Assembly: GCA_902765735.1 (NCBI GenBank)
Contig: CACXBB010000005.1
Location: 51,357-113,087, forward strand
Direction: 5' to 3'
From: an uncultured Eubacteriales bacterium
GTDB taxonomy: Bacteria; Bacillota; Clostridia; Christensenellales; Aristaeellaceae
DNA length: 61,731 nt
Shown piece by piece: positions 26,675-35,365 of the stretch (positions are counted from its first letter, which is position 1; each line of letters opens with the position of its first letter). The notes under the pieces are model-generated. The model was not told where the DNA came from, did not search any database, and saw only the letters and a program-made list of their open reading frames with translations. A program made the translations under genes and the position numbers.

Positions 26675-27178
26675 ATGGAAACGAAGCTGACAGGCAAAGT
26701 CATCGTGGTGGGCGACAACATCGACACCGACCAGATCTACCCCGGCGCGTACCTCGCCCTCACCGATCCGCAGGAGATCGGCCGCCACTGTCTGGAGGGC
26801 GTCAGCGCGGACATCGCCCCCCATTTCCCGCAGGGCGGCATCGTGGTGGCGGGGCGCAACTTCGGCTGCGGCTCGTCGCGGGAACACGCGCCCATCGCGC
26901 TCATCAACATGGGCGCGAAGGCGGTGCTGGCCGATTCCTTCGCCCGGATATTCTATAGAAACGCCGTCAACCTGGGGCTCTTGCCCATCGTCTGCACCGG
27001 CCTGCGCGACAGGGTCCGCGACGGCGACGCCGTGACGCTGGACCTCGACGCCGGCCAGGTCACGCTGTGCCAAACGGGCGAGACCCTGCCCTGCGACCAG
27101 CTCGGCGAGCAGCAGCGGATGATCCTCGAGGCCGGCGGCATCAAGCCCCTGATGCGCGCGCGGTTCGGGAAGCGGTGA
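26675..27178 (+). CDS. Aconitase-family dehydratase, small subunit
   Basis: A 167-residue swivel-domain subunit (LeuD/HacB/DmdB type) with VVGDNIDTDQIYPG at the start and GRNFGCGSSREHAP at about 60-73, the substrate-binding loop. It follows the large subunit by 15 bases with GAGGAGGGC as ribosome site. The two form the catalytic heterodimer with the 4Fe-4S cluster in the large subunit. Confidence 0.9.
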   Translation: METKLTGKVIVVGDNIDTDQIYPGAYLALTDPQEIGRHCLEGVSADIAPHFPQGGIVVAGRNFGCGSSREHAPIALINMGAKAVLADSFARIFYRNAVNLGLLPIVCTGLRDRVRDGDAVTLDLDAGQVTLCQTGETLPCDQLGEQQRMILEAGGIKPLMRARFGKR

Positions 27179-27224
27179 TCATCGAACACCAAATGTCAAA
27201 ACCATGAAATCCACTTTTTAACCC

Positions 27225-27254
27225 TTGACAGGAACGTATGTTCGATATTATAAT
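27225..27254 (+). promoter_or_regulatory. SOS promoter with LexA box
   Basis: TTGACA (27225-27230) and TATAAT (27249-27254). Between them is GAACGTATGTTC (27232-27243), a perfect GAAC-N4-GTTC LexA/DinR box of the Gram-positive type, placed to block polymerase. Confidence 0.88.
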
Positions 27255-27336
27255 TATATATACCAAGAGGCACTTTACGAAAGATGAGTTTGACGGCTTT
27301 CGTGGAGTGCCTTTTTTGCGTCAAGGGGGTGACGGC

Positions 27337-28728
27337 ATGCCGGATTCGACCTACATCTGCATCGATCTGAAATCGTATTACGCCTCGGTGGAGTGCGTGT
27401 CCCGCGGGCTGGACCCGCTGACGGCGCGGCTCTTGGTGGCGGACGAGACGCGCTCGGACAACACCATCGTGCTGGCGGTCTCACCCGCGCTCAAGGCGCT
27501 GGGCGTGCGAAGCCGTCCGCGGCTGTTCGAGGCGAAGCAGGCGATCCGGCTGGCGGAGGCGCAGTTGAAGCGGAAGATCGACTTCATCATCGCCCCGCCG
27601 AGGATGGCCGAATACGAGCGCGTGTCCGCGGCCATCTACGCCGTCTATCTCAAATATGTGGCCGTGGAGGACATCCACGTCTACAGCATCGACGAGGTGT
27701 TCATGGACGTGACGGCCTACCTGTCCCTGTACCGCGAGCAGGCGGCGCGCTCGGGCATGGCCCCGGCGCACTGCATGGCCATCACCATCATCCGCGACGT
27801 TTTGAAGCACACCGGCATCACGGCCACGGTGGGCATCGGGACGAACCTGTACCTGGCCAAGATCGCCATGGACATCGTGGCGAAGAAGGCCCCGCCCGAC
27901 GCGGACGGCGTGCGCATCGCGGAGCTGGACGAAGAGATGTACAAGCGCCTGCTGTGGCCGGTCAAGCCGCTGACGGCCTTCTGGCAGATGGGCGAGGGCA
28001 AGACGCACCGGCTGGCGAAGTACGGCATACTCACCATGGGCGACATCGCGCGCACGTCCGTCGAGGACGAGGAGTTCCTGTACCGGCTGTTCGGCATCGA
28101 CGCGGAGATCCTTATCGACCACGCCTGGGGCATCGAGCCCTGCACGCTGGCCGACATCAAGGCGTACAGGCCCAGGGCGCACTCGCTGTCCGTGGGACAG
28201 GTGCTCCCCCGACCCTACGCCTTCGGGGAGGGGCGGCTGGTGTTTTCCGAGATGGTCGAACAGCTGTCGATGGACCTGGTGAAGAAGGGCCTCGCCACCG
28301 ACTGCCTGACCTTCTGGGTCGCCTTCGACCCGGTGTCGCTGGAGAAGTGCGCCTACGACGGCCCGCTGGTGGTGGATTACTACGGCAGGCTGCACCCCAA
28401 ACACACCAACGGCACGGTGCGGCTGCGGACGCGGACCTCCAGCGCACGGGTGCTGCGGGAATCGCTGCTGACAGCGTTTGACGCGCGCGTGGATCAACAG
28501 CTCTACCTGCGCAGGCTGGGCGTGGCCGCGTGCGACACGCACAACGAGTGCGTCCAGCTGGACATGTTCACCGACTACGCGGCGCTGGAGAGCGAGGAGC
28601 AGGTGCAGCGGGCGATACTGTCCATCCGCCGCAGGTACGGCAGCAACGCCATATTGAAGGGCATGAACTATCTGGACGGCGCGACGGCCCGCGAGCGCAA
28701 CACGCAGATCGGCGGCCATCGCGCTTGA
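27337..28728 (+). CDS. Y-family DNA polymerase (UvrX/UmuC-like)
   Basis: A 463-residue translesion polymerase. Catalytic acidic residues lie in CIDLKSYYASVEC (near residue 10) and YSIDEVFMDV (about 110). A helix-hairpin-helix/little-finger region follows, and there is a UvrX-type C-terminus. Such polymerases copy past damage and raise mutation rates. The start at 27337 follows AAGGGGGTGACGGC. A LexA box in the promoter predicts SOS induction. It is followed 12 bases later by a YolD-like gene, the usual partner in Firmicutes. Confidence 0.9.
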   Translation: MPDSTYICIDLKSYYASVECVSRGLDPLTARLLVADETRSDNTIVLAVSPALKALGVRSRPRLFEAKQAIRLAEAQLKRKIDFIIAPPRMAEYERVSAAIYAVYLKYVAVEDIHVYSIDEVFMDVTAYLSLYREQAARSGMAPAHCMAITIIRDVLKHTGITATVGIGTNLYLAKIAMDIVAKKAPPDADGVRIAELDEEMYKRLLWPVKPLTAFWQMGEGKTHRLAKYGILTMGDIARTSVEDEEFLYRLFGIDAEILIDHAWGIEPCTLADIKAYRPRAHSLSVGQVLPRPYAFGEGRLVFSEMVEQLSMDLVKKGLATDCLTFWVAFDPVSLEKCAYDGPLVVDYYGRLHPKHTNGTVRLRTRTSSARVLRESLLTAFDARVDQQLYLRRLGVAACDTHNECVQLDMFTDYAALESEEQVQRAILSIRRRYGSNAILKGMNYLDGATARERNTQIGGHRA

Positions 28729-28740
28729 GGGGGGAGGACT

Positions 28741-29172
28741 ATGGTATTTGCCTATGACGATCTGCTTCGGCTGCATCGGCCCGTCCACGACGGCGACGTG
28801 TTCAGCCGCAGGCACCCGAAGATGGCGCGGCTCAACCGGGCGAAGCTGTTCGCGCCCTTCGCCGCGCTGACCGGGTTTGAGGAGGCTGTGCGGGCAAAGG
28901 AGGTGCCCTACGTCCCGAAGCGCGTGCTCGCCCCGGAGGCGGCCGCCGCGCTAAACGGGACCCTGAACAGGCTCGCGCGCTCCGGACCCACGCGGGTGAA
29001 GGTGGAATACTTCGAGGTCTGCACCGACAAAAACCACGACGCCTGCGGGCGCATGGGGCTGTACCACACGCTCACCGGCGTCGTCCGGAGGGTCGATCCA
29101 ACAGGCCGATTTGTCATGATCGGGGACAGGTGCATCCCCTTTGACGCCATCGGCACACTCACCATTATCTGA
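28741..29172 (+). CDS. YolD-like protein
   Basis: A 143-residue partner of the upstream polymerase. The YolD-like signature is RRHPKMARLNRAKLFAPFAA (near residue 23), followed by a beta-rich C-terminal half. YolD-like proteins are encoded beside Y-family polymerases in Bacillota and are proposed UmuD-like accessory factors. The gene is co-transcribed, with GGGGGAGG as its ribosome site. Confidence 0.82.
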   Translation: MVFAYDDLLRLHRPVHDGDVFSRRHPKMARLNRAKLFAPFAALTGFEEAVRAKEVPYVPKRVLAPEAAAALNGTLNRLARSGPTRVKVEYFEVCTDKNHDACGRMGLYHTLTGVVRRVDPTGRFVMIGDRCIPFDAIGTLTII

Positions 29173-29248
29173 GGACAAATATCTGATCGGGAGGGGCGTC
29201 CCGGAGTCCATCCGCCAGGAGCTGCGCTTCTCCCGTGATCTGATTATC

Positions 29249-29749
29249 TCAAAGCACATGCTCCGCCTCGAGCACCGGCCATCCCTCCCTGTCCACCTCG
29301 CGGATGACCTCAAAGCCGTTCTTCCGCCAGAAGTGGTTGGACTGGGGATTATCCCTGTCGATCGTCAGCCGCACGGCGCGCTTCCCGGTGGATTTCAGAT
29401 AAGCCTCCGCCCCGCGGACGATGCCGCTGCCGATCTGCCTGCCCTGATAGCGCCGGTCCATCATGAAAAAGCCGAAGTAGGCGATCTCCGGGGCGGGATA
29501 GCCGTCGACGATGTCCATCACCGCGACCAGCTCCGGCCCTTCATAGAAGCCCACGTAGTGCTTGCGCGACCGGTCCACCCCCGGCGGGGCGACGCGCATG
29601 TCGCTCAGGACCTGCGCCAGGGTGGGCCGGGCCTTGCAGTACCGATAGAACTGCCCGTTCTCCCGGCACAGCGCCAGCACCGCGCCCGCGTCGGCCTCCG
29701 TCAGCCTCCGGACGGTGAACCGATCGCTCAGCCTTGATATCTCCATCAT
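29249..29749 (-). CDS. GNAT-family acetyltransferase
   Basis: A 166-residue GNAT. The acetyl-CoA loop is RRYQGRQIGSGIV (about 97-109), with the flanking YFGFFMMD strand and the terminal FWRKNGFEVIRE block. The acceptor is unknown. The start is one of two adjacent ATGs (29749 or 29746) after GGGGGTTGTCTG. It faces the YolD-like gene, so the two converge within 77 bases. Confidence 0.85.
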   Translation of the reverse strand: MMEISRLSDRFTVRRLTEADAGAVLALCRENGQFYRYCKARPTLAQVLSDMRVAPPGVDRSRKHYVGFYEGPELVAVMDIVDGYPAPEIAYFGFFMMDRRYQGRQIGSGIVRGAEAYLKSTGKRAVRLTIDRDNPQSNHFWRKNGFEVIREVDREGWPVLEAEHVL

Positions 29750-29768
29750 CAGACAACCCCCAATTCAC

Positions 29769-29940
29769 GGCGGGTAACTGTTCAGTCCCGGACTCCCTCC
29801 GACCCGCTTCGCGGGCCACCTCCCTCTAAGAGGGAGGCTTTATCGATACTGACAGGGAAGCTCTTGTGTCCAAAAGGCTCCCTCTCCGAGGGAGCTGTCA
29901 GCGAAGCTGACTGAGGGAGTCCACCCCGGCCGGACTGAAC
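29769..29940. repeat. Pair of hairpin repeats of the GAGGGAG subtype
   Basis: Two units in opposite orientation. Each has a CTCCCTCT/AGAGGGAG (or CTCCCTCTCCGAGGGAG) hairpin, a second hairpin (CCCGCTTCGCGGG; CAGCGAAGCTG) and a GAGGGAGT end. They fill the space between the GNAT gene and whiA and may serve as a terminator. Confidence 0.7.
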
Positions 29941-29945
29941 AGTCA

Positions 29946-30929
29946 TCACGGCGACTCTTCCCGTCGCTCGCCCCTCAGCCGGATCTCCTCGCCGCTGCGG
30001 AGCTTGTTGGCGATGTCGGTCAGCCTGCGCAGCCGGGCATTGACGCCGGACTTGCCGATGGGCGGGTCGAGCAGCTCCCCCAGGCCGGACAGGGAGGTCT
30101 CGGGGTTGTTGGCCCGGGCGTAGGCCATTTCCCGCAGGGACCTGGGCAGCTTCTCCAGGCCCAGTTCGCTGTCGATATAGCGGATGTCGTCGATCATGGT
30201 CTCCGCGGCGTCCACCACCCGGTTGATGTTGGACTGGTCGAAGTTCATCTGCCGGTTGACGTGGTTGGAGACCTCCTTGCGCACCCGTATGTTCTCCAGC
30301 GCCAGCACCGCCGCGCCGGCGCCCAGCAGCGACAGCATGTCGGAGATGGCTTCGGCCCGCTTGAAGTAGACCACCCACTTGTTTTTGCGACGGGCGATGC
30401 CGGGTGTGAGCTCAAAGTACGCCAGACACTCGGCCACGCGGTGGGCGAACGGCTCGCTGGGCGCGGCGATTTCGAGGTGATAGTGCTTTTCAAGGCTGTT
30501 GATCTCGCCACACATCAGAAACGCGGCGCGTACAAATGCTTTTTTGCAGCAGGCGAAGTGCGTGATGCCTTCGCCCGGGACCTGCTTCAGGCCGAGGAAA
30601 CCGGGATTGTCCGTCAGCCGGAGGGAATGGAGCAGCGCTCCGGCCTCTGTCTCGTCCACTACCAGCCGGTAGCGTGTCATGTGGTTCAGCGCGTCGCCGG
30701 TCAGCACCTGGATCTCCCCCGCCACTCCCCAGTGGCGCTTAAGCATGCTGAAATAACGCCGCACGGTGGCGGCGTCCGAGGTGGTGATACACAAGGCATA
30801 TCGCCCCTGCCCACGCCAAGTGATGCCCCCCGAGGCCAGCAGCGCCGAGGCCAGCTCGCTGCGGGCGCAGCAGACGTCGTCGGCCTTCACCCGCGCCAGC
30901 TCGCCCCGCACATCCGTGGTAAACGACAT
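29946..30929 (-). CDS. whiA: WhiA, DNA-binding/sporulation-type regulator
   Basis: A 327-residue WhiA. The N-terminal two-thirds is the degenerate LAGLIDADG homing-endonuclease-like domain (from SFTTDVRGELARV, with HLEIAAPSE further on). The C-terminal helix-turn-helix includes LGELLDPPIGKSGVNARLRR. In Gram-positives WhiA influences cell division and chromosome segregation and, in actinobacteria, sporulation. It starts two bases after murB ends. The usual neighbours rapZ and gluP/yvcK are not in the window, so this is a shortened version of the common arrangement. Confidence 0.95.
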   Translation of the reverse strand: MSFTTDVRGELARVKADDVCCARSELASALLASGGITWRGQGRYALCITTSDAATVRRYFSMLKRHWGVAGEIQVLTGDALNHMTRYRLVVDETEAGALLHSLRLTDNPGFLGLKQVPGEGITHFACCKKAFVRAAFLMCGEINSLEKHYHLEIAAPSEPFAHRVAECLAYFELTPGIARRKNKWVVYFKRAEAISDMLSLLGAGAAVLALENIRVRKEVSNHVNRQMNFDQSNINRVVDAAETMIDDIRYIDSELGLEKLPRSLREMAYARANNPETSLSGLGELLDPPIGKSGVNARLRRLTDIANKLRSGEEIRLRGERREESP

Positions 30930-30931
30930 GG

Positions 30932-31840
30932 CTATTGATCCTCTCCGATGATCCGCACCTCCGGCTCCAGCGCGACGCCGGAGTGCGCCCGGACCTCGTC
31001 CTGCACGATGCGGATCAGTTCGATGATGTCCTCGGCGGTGGCCTCGCCGGGCTTGACGATGAACCCGGCGTGCTTCTCGCTGACCTGCGCGCCCTTGACG
31101 GACCGCCCCTTGAGCCCGGCGGCCTCGATCAGCGCCCCGGCGAAGTGGCCCTCGGGCCGCTTGAAGGTGCTGCCGGCGCTGGGGTAGTTCAGCGGCTGCT
31201 TGTCCCGGCGACGGGCGTTCAGCTCCCGCATGCGGGCGGCGATGGCCTCGGGGTCGTCCGGCCGAAGCGCAAACCGCGCGGACAGCACCACGCCCCCCTC
31301 CCGGAGGGGCCGGGTGGTGCGGTAGCCCATCTGCATATCGTCCCTCGTGAGCGTGCGGACCTCGCCGTCAATATAGACCTCGGCGTCGATCAGCACGTCA
31401 GAAAGCTGCCCGCCGTAGGCCCCGGCGTTCATGGCGCAGCCGCCGCCCAGCGTGCCCGGGATGCCGGAGGCGAACTCCAGCCCGGAGAGCCCGGCGGCCT
31501 GGGCGTAGGCCGCCACCCGCGCAAGCGACGCCCCCGCCCAGGCGGTGATGACGTTCTCCACCCGGGCAATGGCGGCCATGCCCTCGCCCAGCGCGATCAC
31601 CAGGCCCCGGATGCCCCCGTCTTTGACCAGCAGGTTGGAGCCGTTGCCGATCACCATGACCGGCAGCCCCGCCGCCTTTGCCGCCCCGATGGCCTCGACG
31701 GTCTGTTCCGGCGACTCCGGCAGGAACATCACGTCCGCCGGGCCGCCCACGCGGAAGGTGGTGTGCTTCGACATGGGCTCGTTGAGCAGTATCTGATCTT
31801 CACGCGCCATGGCGCGGAGCTTCCCAAGCAAATTCGTCAT
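30932..31840 (-). CDS. murB: UDP-N-acetylenolpyruvoylglucosamine reductase
   Basis: A 302-residue MurB that makes UDP-MurNAc using NADPH and FAD in the cytoplasm, the second committed step of peptidoglycan synthesis. Motifs are TTFRVGGPADVMF, GNGSNLLVKDGG, SGIPGTLGGGCAMNAGAYGG and, at the active site, YPSAGSTFKRPEGHFAGALI with the proton-donor Ser; the C-terminal HAGFIVKPGEAT is present. It is a type II (short) MurB by length. The start at 31840 follows GGAGGCATTTC. It sits between the MBOAT gene (13 bases) and whiA. Confidence 0.96.
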   Translation of the reverse strand: MTNLLGKLRAMAREDQILLNEPMSKHTTFRVGGPADVMFLPESPEQTVEAIGAAKAAGLPVMVIGNGSNLLVKDGGIRGLVIALGEGMAAIARVENVITAWAGASLARVAAYAQAAGLSGLEFASGIPGTLGGGCAMNAGAYGGQLSDVLIDAEVYIDGEVRTLTRDDMQMGYRTTRPLREGGVVLSARFALRPDDPEAIAARMRELNARRRDKQPLNYPSAGSTFKRPEGHFAGALIEAAGLKGRSVKGAQVSEKHAGFIVKPGEATAEDIIELIRIVQDEVRAHSGVALEPEVRIIGEDQ

Positions 31841-31853
31841 GAAATGCCTCCGA

Positions 31854-33260
31854 TCAGAAGTTGAAGTAGATGAACGGGTTGTAGCTGCCCACCGCAATGT
31901 AGGTGACGGCGATGAAGGTCAGCGCCAGCAGGCACATCGACCCCGCCACCTTCATCAGGTTCGGGCTCAGGCGCCATCTGTCCCGCAGAAGCTCAGGCAC
32001 GGGCAGGCTGAACAGCACCCCCGCGGCGAAGAACGGCCCGTATTCCCGCAAAAACGCGCCGGTCAGCGGGTTCCACAGCGGCGCGCCGCTCAAGCCGAAC
32101 ATCGATCCATAGAATATGCGGGCGACGTGCAGATTATCCGAGCGGATCATCACGGTGATGGTGACCACCACGAACATGGCGTAGAAGTGGCCGATCCTGT
32201 GCTCGGACATCCACTTGCCCAGCCCGGTCAGGCGCTCGATCACCAGGAACACGCCGAAGCCGAAGCCCCACAGGAAGTAGGTCCAGGCCGCGCCGTGCCA
32301 CAGGCCGGTAAGGGTCCAGACCACCATCATGTTGAACACCAGTCGGGGCAGCTTCACCCGGCTGCCGCCCAGGGGGATGTAGAGGTAGTCCCGAAACCAG
32401 GTGCCCAGGGAGATGTGCCAGCGGCTCCAGAACTCCGCCACCGATCTGCTGATGAAGGGATAGGTGAAGTTCTCCAGGAAGTGGAAGCCGAACATGCGGC
32501 CCAGGCCGATGGCCATGTCCGAATAGCCGGAGAAGTCGTAGTACACCTGCATCAGGTACGCGCAGGCCGCCAGCCACGAGGACACCACCGAGAGCTGGGC
32601 CGTCTCCAGCCCGAAGGCCGTGTCCACCAGCAGGCCCAGGTTGTTGGCCAGCAGCATCTTCTTGCACAGGCCGCGCATGAAGCGCACCGTGCCCTCGATG
32701 AAGTCGTCAAAGTTCTCCCGCCGGTGCTCGATCTCGTCCGCCACGGTCTGGTAGCGCACGATGGGGCCGGCGATCAGCTGGGGAAAGAAGGAGATGTACA
32801 GGCACACGTTCATGAGGTTCCTCTGCACCTTGCCCTTGCCCCGGTAGACGTCGATCACGTAGCTCATGGCCTGGAAGGTGAAAAACGATATACCGATGGG
32901 CAGCGTGATCTGCGGCACGGGCAGGCGAAGGCCCGTCCACTGGTTTAAACTGGTCAGCAGGAACATCAGGTACTTGAACACGCCCAGCAGGCCCAGGTTG
33001 AAGACCACCATCAGCGCGATCGCCAGCTTCGCCTGCCTTTTGTCGTCCCGCGCCCGGTCCACCCACAGCCCGAACAGCCAGTTCATGACGATGGAGGCCA
33101 TCATGATCGGGAAGAACTTCGGCGCGCCGAAGGCGTAGAAGCCCAGGCTCATCACCGATAAAAACACGTTCGCCGCCGTCCGCCAGCGCATCAATATGAA
33201 ATAGCCGATCAGCGTCACCGGCAAAAAGTAAAATAGAAACTCAATGCTCGAAAATACCAT
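31854..33260 (-). CDS. MBOAT-family membrane O-acyltransferase (AlgI/PatA-like)
   Basis: A 468-residue polytopic enzyme that moves acyl groups onto extracellular polysaccharide or peptidoglycan. It has about eleven membrane segments, the PIGISFFTFQAMSYVIDVYRG block, RFWSRWHISL-type EFWSRWHISLGTWFRDYLY, and the catalytic His in TGLWHGAAW (about 322). The usual SGNH-like partner (AlgJ/X, PatB) is not adjacent. It heads the MBOAT-murB-whiA minus-strand series. O-acetylation of a surface polymer is the likely role. Confidence 0.92.
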   Translation of the reverse strand: MVFSSIEFLFYFLPVTLIGYFILMRWRTAANVFLSVMSLGFYAFGAPKFFPIMMASIVMNWLFGLWVDRARDDKRQAKLAIALMVVFNLGLLGVFKYLMFLLTSLNQWTGLRLPVPQITLPIGISFFTFQAMSYVIDVYRGKGKVQRNLMNVCLYISFFPQLIAGPIVRYQTVADEIEHRRENFDDFIEGTVRFMRGLCKKMLLANNLGLLVDTAFGLETAQLSVVSSWLAACAYLMQVYYDFSGYSDMAIGLGRMFGFHFLENFTYPFISRSVAEFWSRWHISLGTWFRDYLYIPLGGSRVKLPRLVFNMMVVWTLTGLWHGAAWTYFLWGFGFGVFLVIERLTGLGKWMSEHRIGHFYAMFVVVTITVMIRSDNLHVARIFYGSMFGLSGAPLWNPLTGAFLREYGPFFAAGVLFSLPVPELLRDRWRLSPNLMKVAGSMCLLALTFIAVTYIAVGSYNPFIYFNF

Positions 33261-33909
33261 CTGTGCAATGCTCCTCGGGAAATTGGGCCGGGATCGGATA
33301 CCCTAAACCGCCTTTTCCATTATAGATTACGCCGCTTCGTTTGTCCAGCATCAGCGGGTAAAAACAGACTCTTCACGGAAACTTGTGGGGTCCTCTTCTC
33401 CGTCACTTACGGGACCTCTCCGCCCCCTGACGCTTCGCTAGGCCCTACGGGCCGGGGCACCTCCCACTCCCTCCGTCTCGGCTTCGCCGAGCCACCTCCC
33501 TCTAAGAGGGAGGCATGACGGGGTACCTCTCCGCCCCTGACGCTTCGCCAGACCCTACGGGCCGGGGCACCTCCCACTCCCTCCGGCCCTACGGGCCACC
33601 TCCCTCTGAAGAGGGAGGCATGACGGGGAGGCAAGGGGGCTACGGCCTGCGCGCGGCAGCCTTTGCCTTCCCCTTCAGGGGAAGGTGGCATGGCGAAGCC
33701 ATGACGGATGAGGTGCCCCTCCCAGGGGAGCTGGCACAGCCACAGGCTATGACTGAGAGGTCATGGGTGCCTATCTCCAGGAAAACGTGAAGAACCAAAA
33801 AATCGTAGGGGCGCCGATGCGGCGCCCGCCTGGGTACGAAACGCATCGTACTTCATGGGCGGGCGGCGCATCGCCGCCCCTACGACATGCACGAGGCATC
33901 TGCCGTCGC
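33261..33909. repeat. Gene-free block of nested palindromic repeats
   Basis: From 33405 to 33760 there are at least four hairpin-repeat units of both subtypes in alternating orientation: GAGGGAGG hairpins at 33480-33520 and 33590-33620, and CCTTCCCC/GGGGAAGG hairpins at 33662-33692. From 33806 to 33892 follows an inverted-repeat unit with outer arms GTAGGGGCG and CGCCCCTAC. No gene is seen. 33261-33404 is unremarkable. Confidence 0.75.
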
Positions 33910-35244
33910 TCACCCCGCCATCTTATACGTGGCGGCGTTGGACAGCCAGATCTCGCCGGTCTTGTTGTTTTCGACGACGGCGCGGAAGCTCAGCGCTTCG
34001 GCGTCCTCCGCCGCCGTGGCGGGGATTGAGAACGCCCCGCCCAGGCTGTTGGCGATGCCGGCCTTGAGCGCCTCGTCCCCCAGCAGCGCCACGATGTCGT
34101 CGCCCCTGAAGTCGTGGTCGGCGCCCTTGCCCATCAGCACGGCTTTCAGCGTGCAGGGATCATAGCCGTCGTTGGTCAGTATCCAGTTGAAGCTCAGCAC
34201 GTCCCCCGGCTTGCCGTCGGGGTCCGCGGTCAGCACCAGGCTGTCGTTCACGCCCATCCACTTCTCCCCGGGGATCGATTTGACCCACGCGCTGACCAGC
34301 GCGTCCAGCTGGGCGGGCTTGATCCAGCCCTCCGCGAACACCAGGTCGTTGTCCCGGGCGAACTGGGCGAAGGCGGCGTCCAGCTTGCCGCCGTAGATGC
34401 CGTCCACCTTGCCCACGTTGTAGCCCAGCGCGTTGAGCATGTTCTGCACCGTCTTGACCAGCTCGCCCTTATCCTTCCTGGCCAGGCTGGGCTCCGCCTT
34501 GACGGTCTCGCGCACCTCCATGCCGCACACCGTGCACTTGTAGGCCCGCTCGCCGTCCGCCTCGCGGGTCAGGGGCACCAGGGTCGTCCAGGGACCGGGG
34601 GTGTGGGCGAGCTGCTCGAGCTCCTCGGTCTCCTTGTCGCCGCAGACCTTGCAGGTGCGGCTCCTCATGCCCTTGTCGGCGCAGGTGGCCGGCTTCTCCA
34701 CGGCCCACTCGCCGTAGCTGTGGCCCGTCTTTTCGATCTTCTTCTTCCCCTTCTTGCCGCACTTCTTGCACGTGGTCACCTTCTCGCCGGCGGCGGCGCA
34801 GGTGGCCTTCTTGGTGACGGTCCACTTCCCCCACTGGTGCTTGGCCCTCTCGATCTCCTTGGTCTTTGTCACGCCGCAGGTGGTGCAGGTGTGCTCCTTG
34901 AGGCCCGTCTTGGCGCAGGTGGGCTGCCGGGTGATGCGCCAGTCCGACCAGGTGTGCTTGTGGGGCTTGGCGTTGCTCAGGTGCTTGTTGGCGATCCAGC
35001 CGGTGCGCGTCTTGCCCTTTTTGTTGACGTATTCGATGTAGGACCAATTGCCGTCGGTCTCGAGGACCTCAACGCTGCCGCCCTCGGGCAGGCGGCTGAT
35101 GACCTCCGAGTTCTTGCTGTTGCTCTCGCGGACCTTGGCCTGATCGGTGGTGACATACATCGTCACCGCCAGGGCGGACGTCGCCAGCGCCGCAACCAGC
35201 AAAAGCGCCGTCAGCGCAACAATCATCCTGTTCATGATCTTCAT
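33910..35244 (-). CDS. Secreted SH3 / Cys-pair-repeat / peptidoglycan-binding protein
   Basis: A 444-residue exported protein. After the signal peptide (1-26) comes an SH3b domain (about 30-92, KVRESNSKNSEVISRLPEGG). Four repeats of the form H-x-W-x-x-W...TC-x3-G...C-x-x-C-G follow (about 95-265), each able to bind a metal through Cys residues. A PG_binding_1 domain (MLNALGYNVGKVDGIYG, about 285-345) precedes a C-terminal beta domain of about 100 residues. The order suggests a wall-bound protein. The start at 35244 follows AGGGGGTGTTCGACA. Confidence 0.83.
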   Translation of the reverse strand: MKIMNRMIVALTALLLVAALATSALAVTMYVTTDQAKVRESNSKNSEVISRLPEGGSVEVLETDGNWSYIEYVNKKGKTRTGWIANKHLSNAKPHKHTWSDWRITRQPTCAKTGLKEHTCTTCGVTKTKEIERAKHQWGKWTVTKKATCAAAGEKVTTCKKCGKKGKKKIEKTGHSYGEWAVEKPATCADKGMRSRTCKVCGDKETEELEQLAHTPGPWTTLVPLTREADGERAYKCTVCGMEVRETVKAEPSLARKDKGELVKTVQNMLNALGYNVGKVDGIYGGKLDAAFAQFARDNDLVFAEGWIKPAQLDALVSAWVKSIPGEKWMGVNDSLVLTADPDGKPGDVLSFNWILTNDGYDPCTLKAVLMGKGADHDFRGDDIVALLGDEALKAGIANSLGGAFSIPATAAEDAEALSFRAVVENNKTGEIWLSNAATYKMAG

Positions 35245-35365
35245 TGTCGAACACCCCCTGACGCTGTTTTCCTGTTTATATACTACACCCATCCGGCTAT
35301 GAAATGCCAAAATTGGCGCGTTATTTAATCATTAGTTAATCATGTTGAAATCATATAAATCCCAC

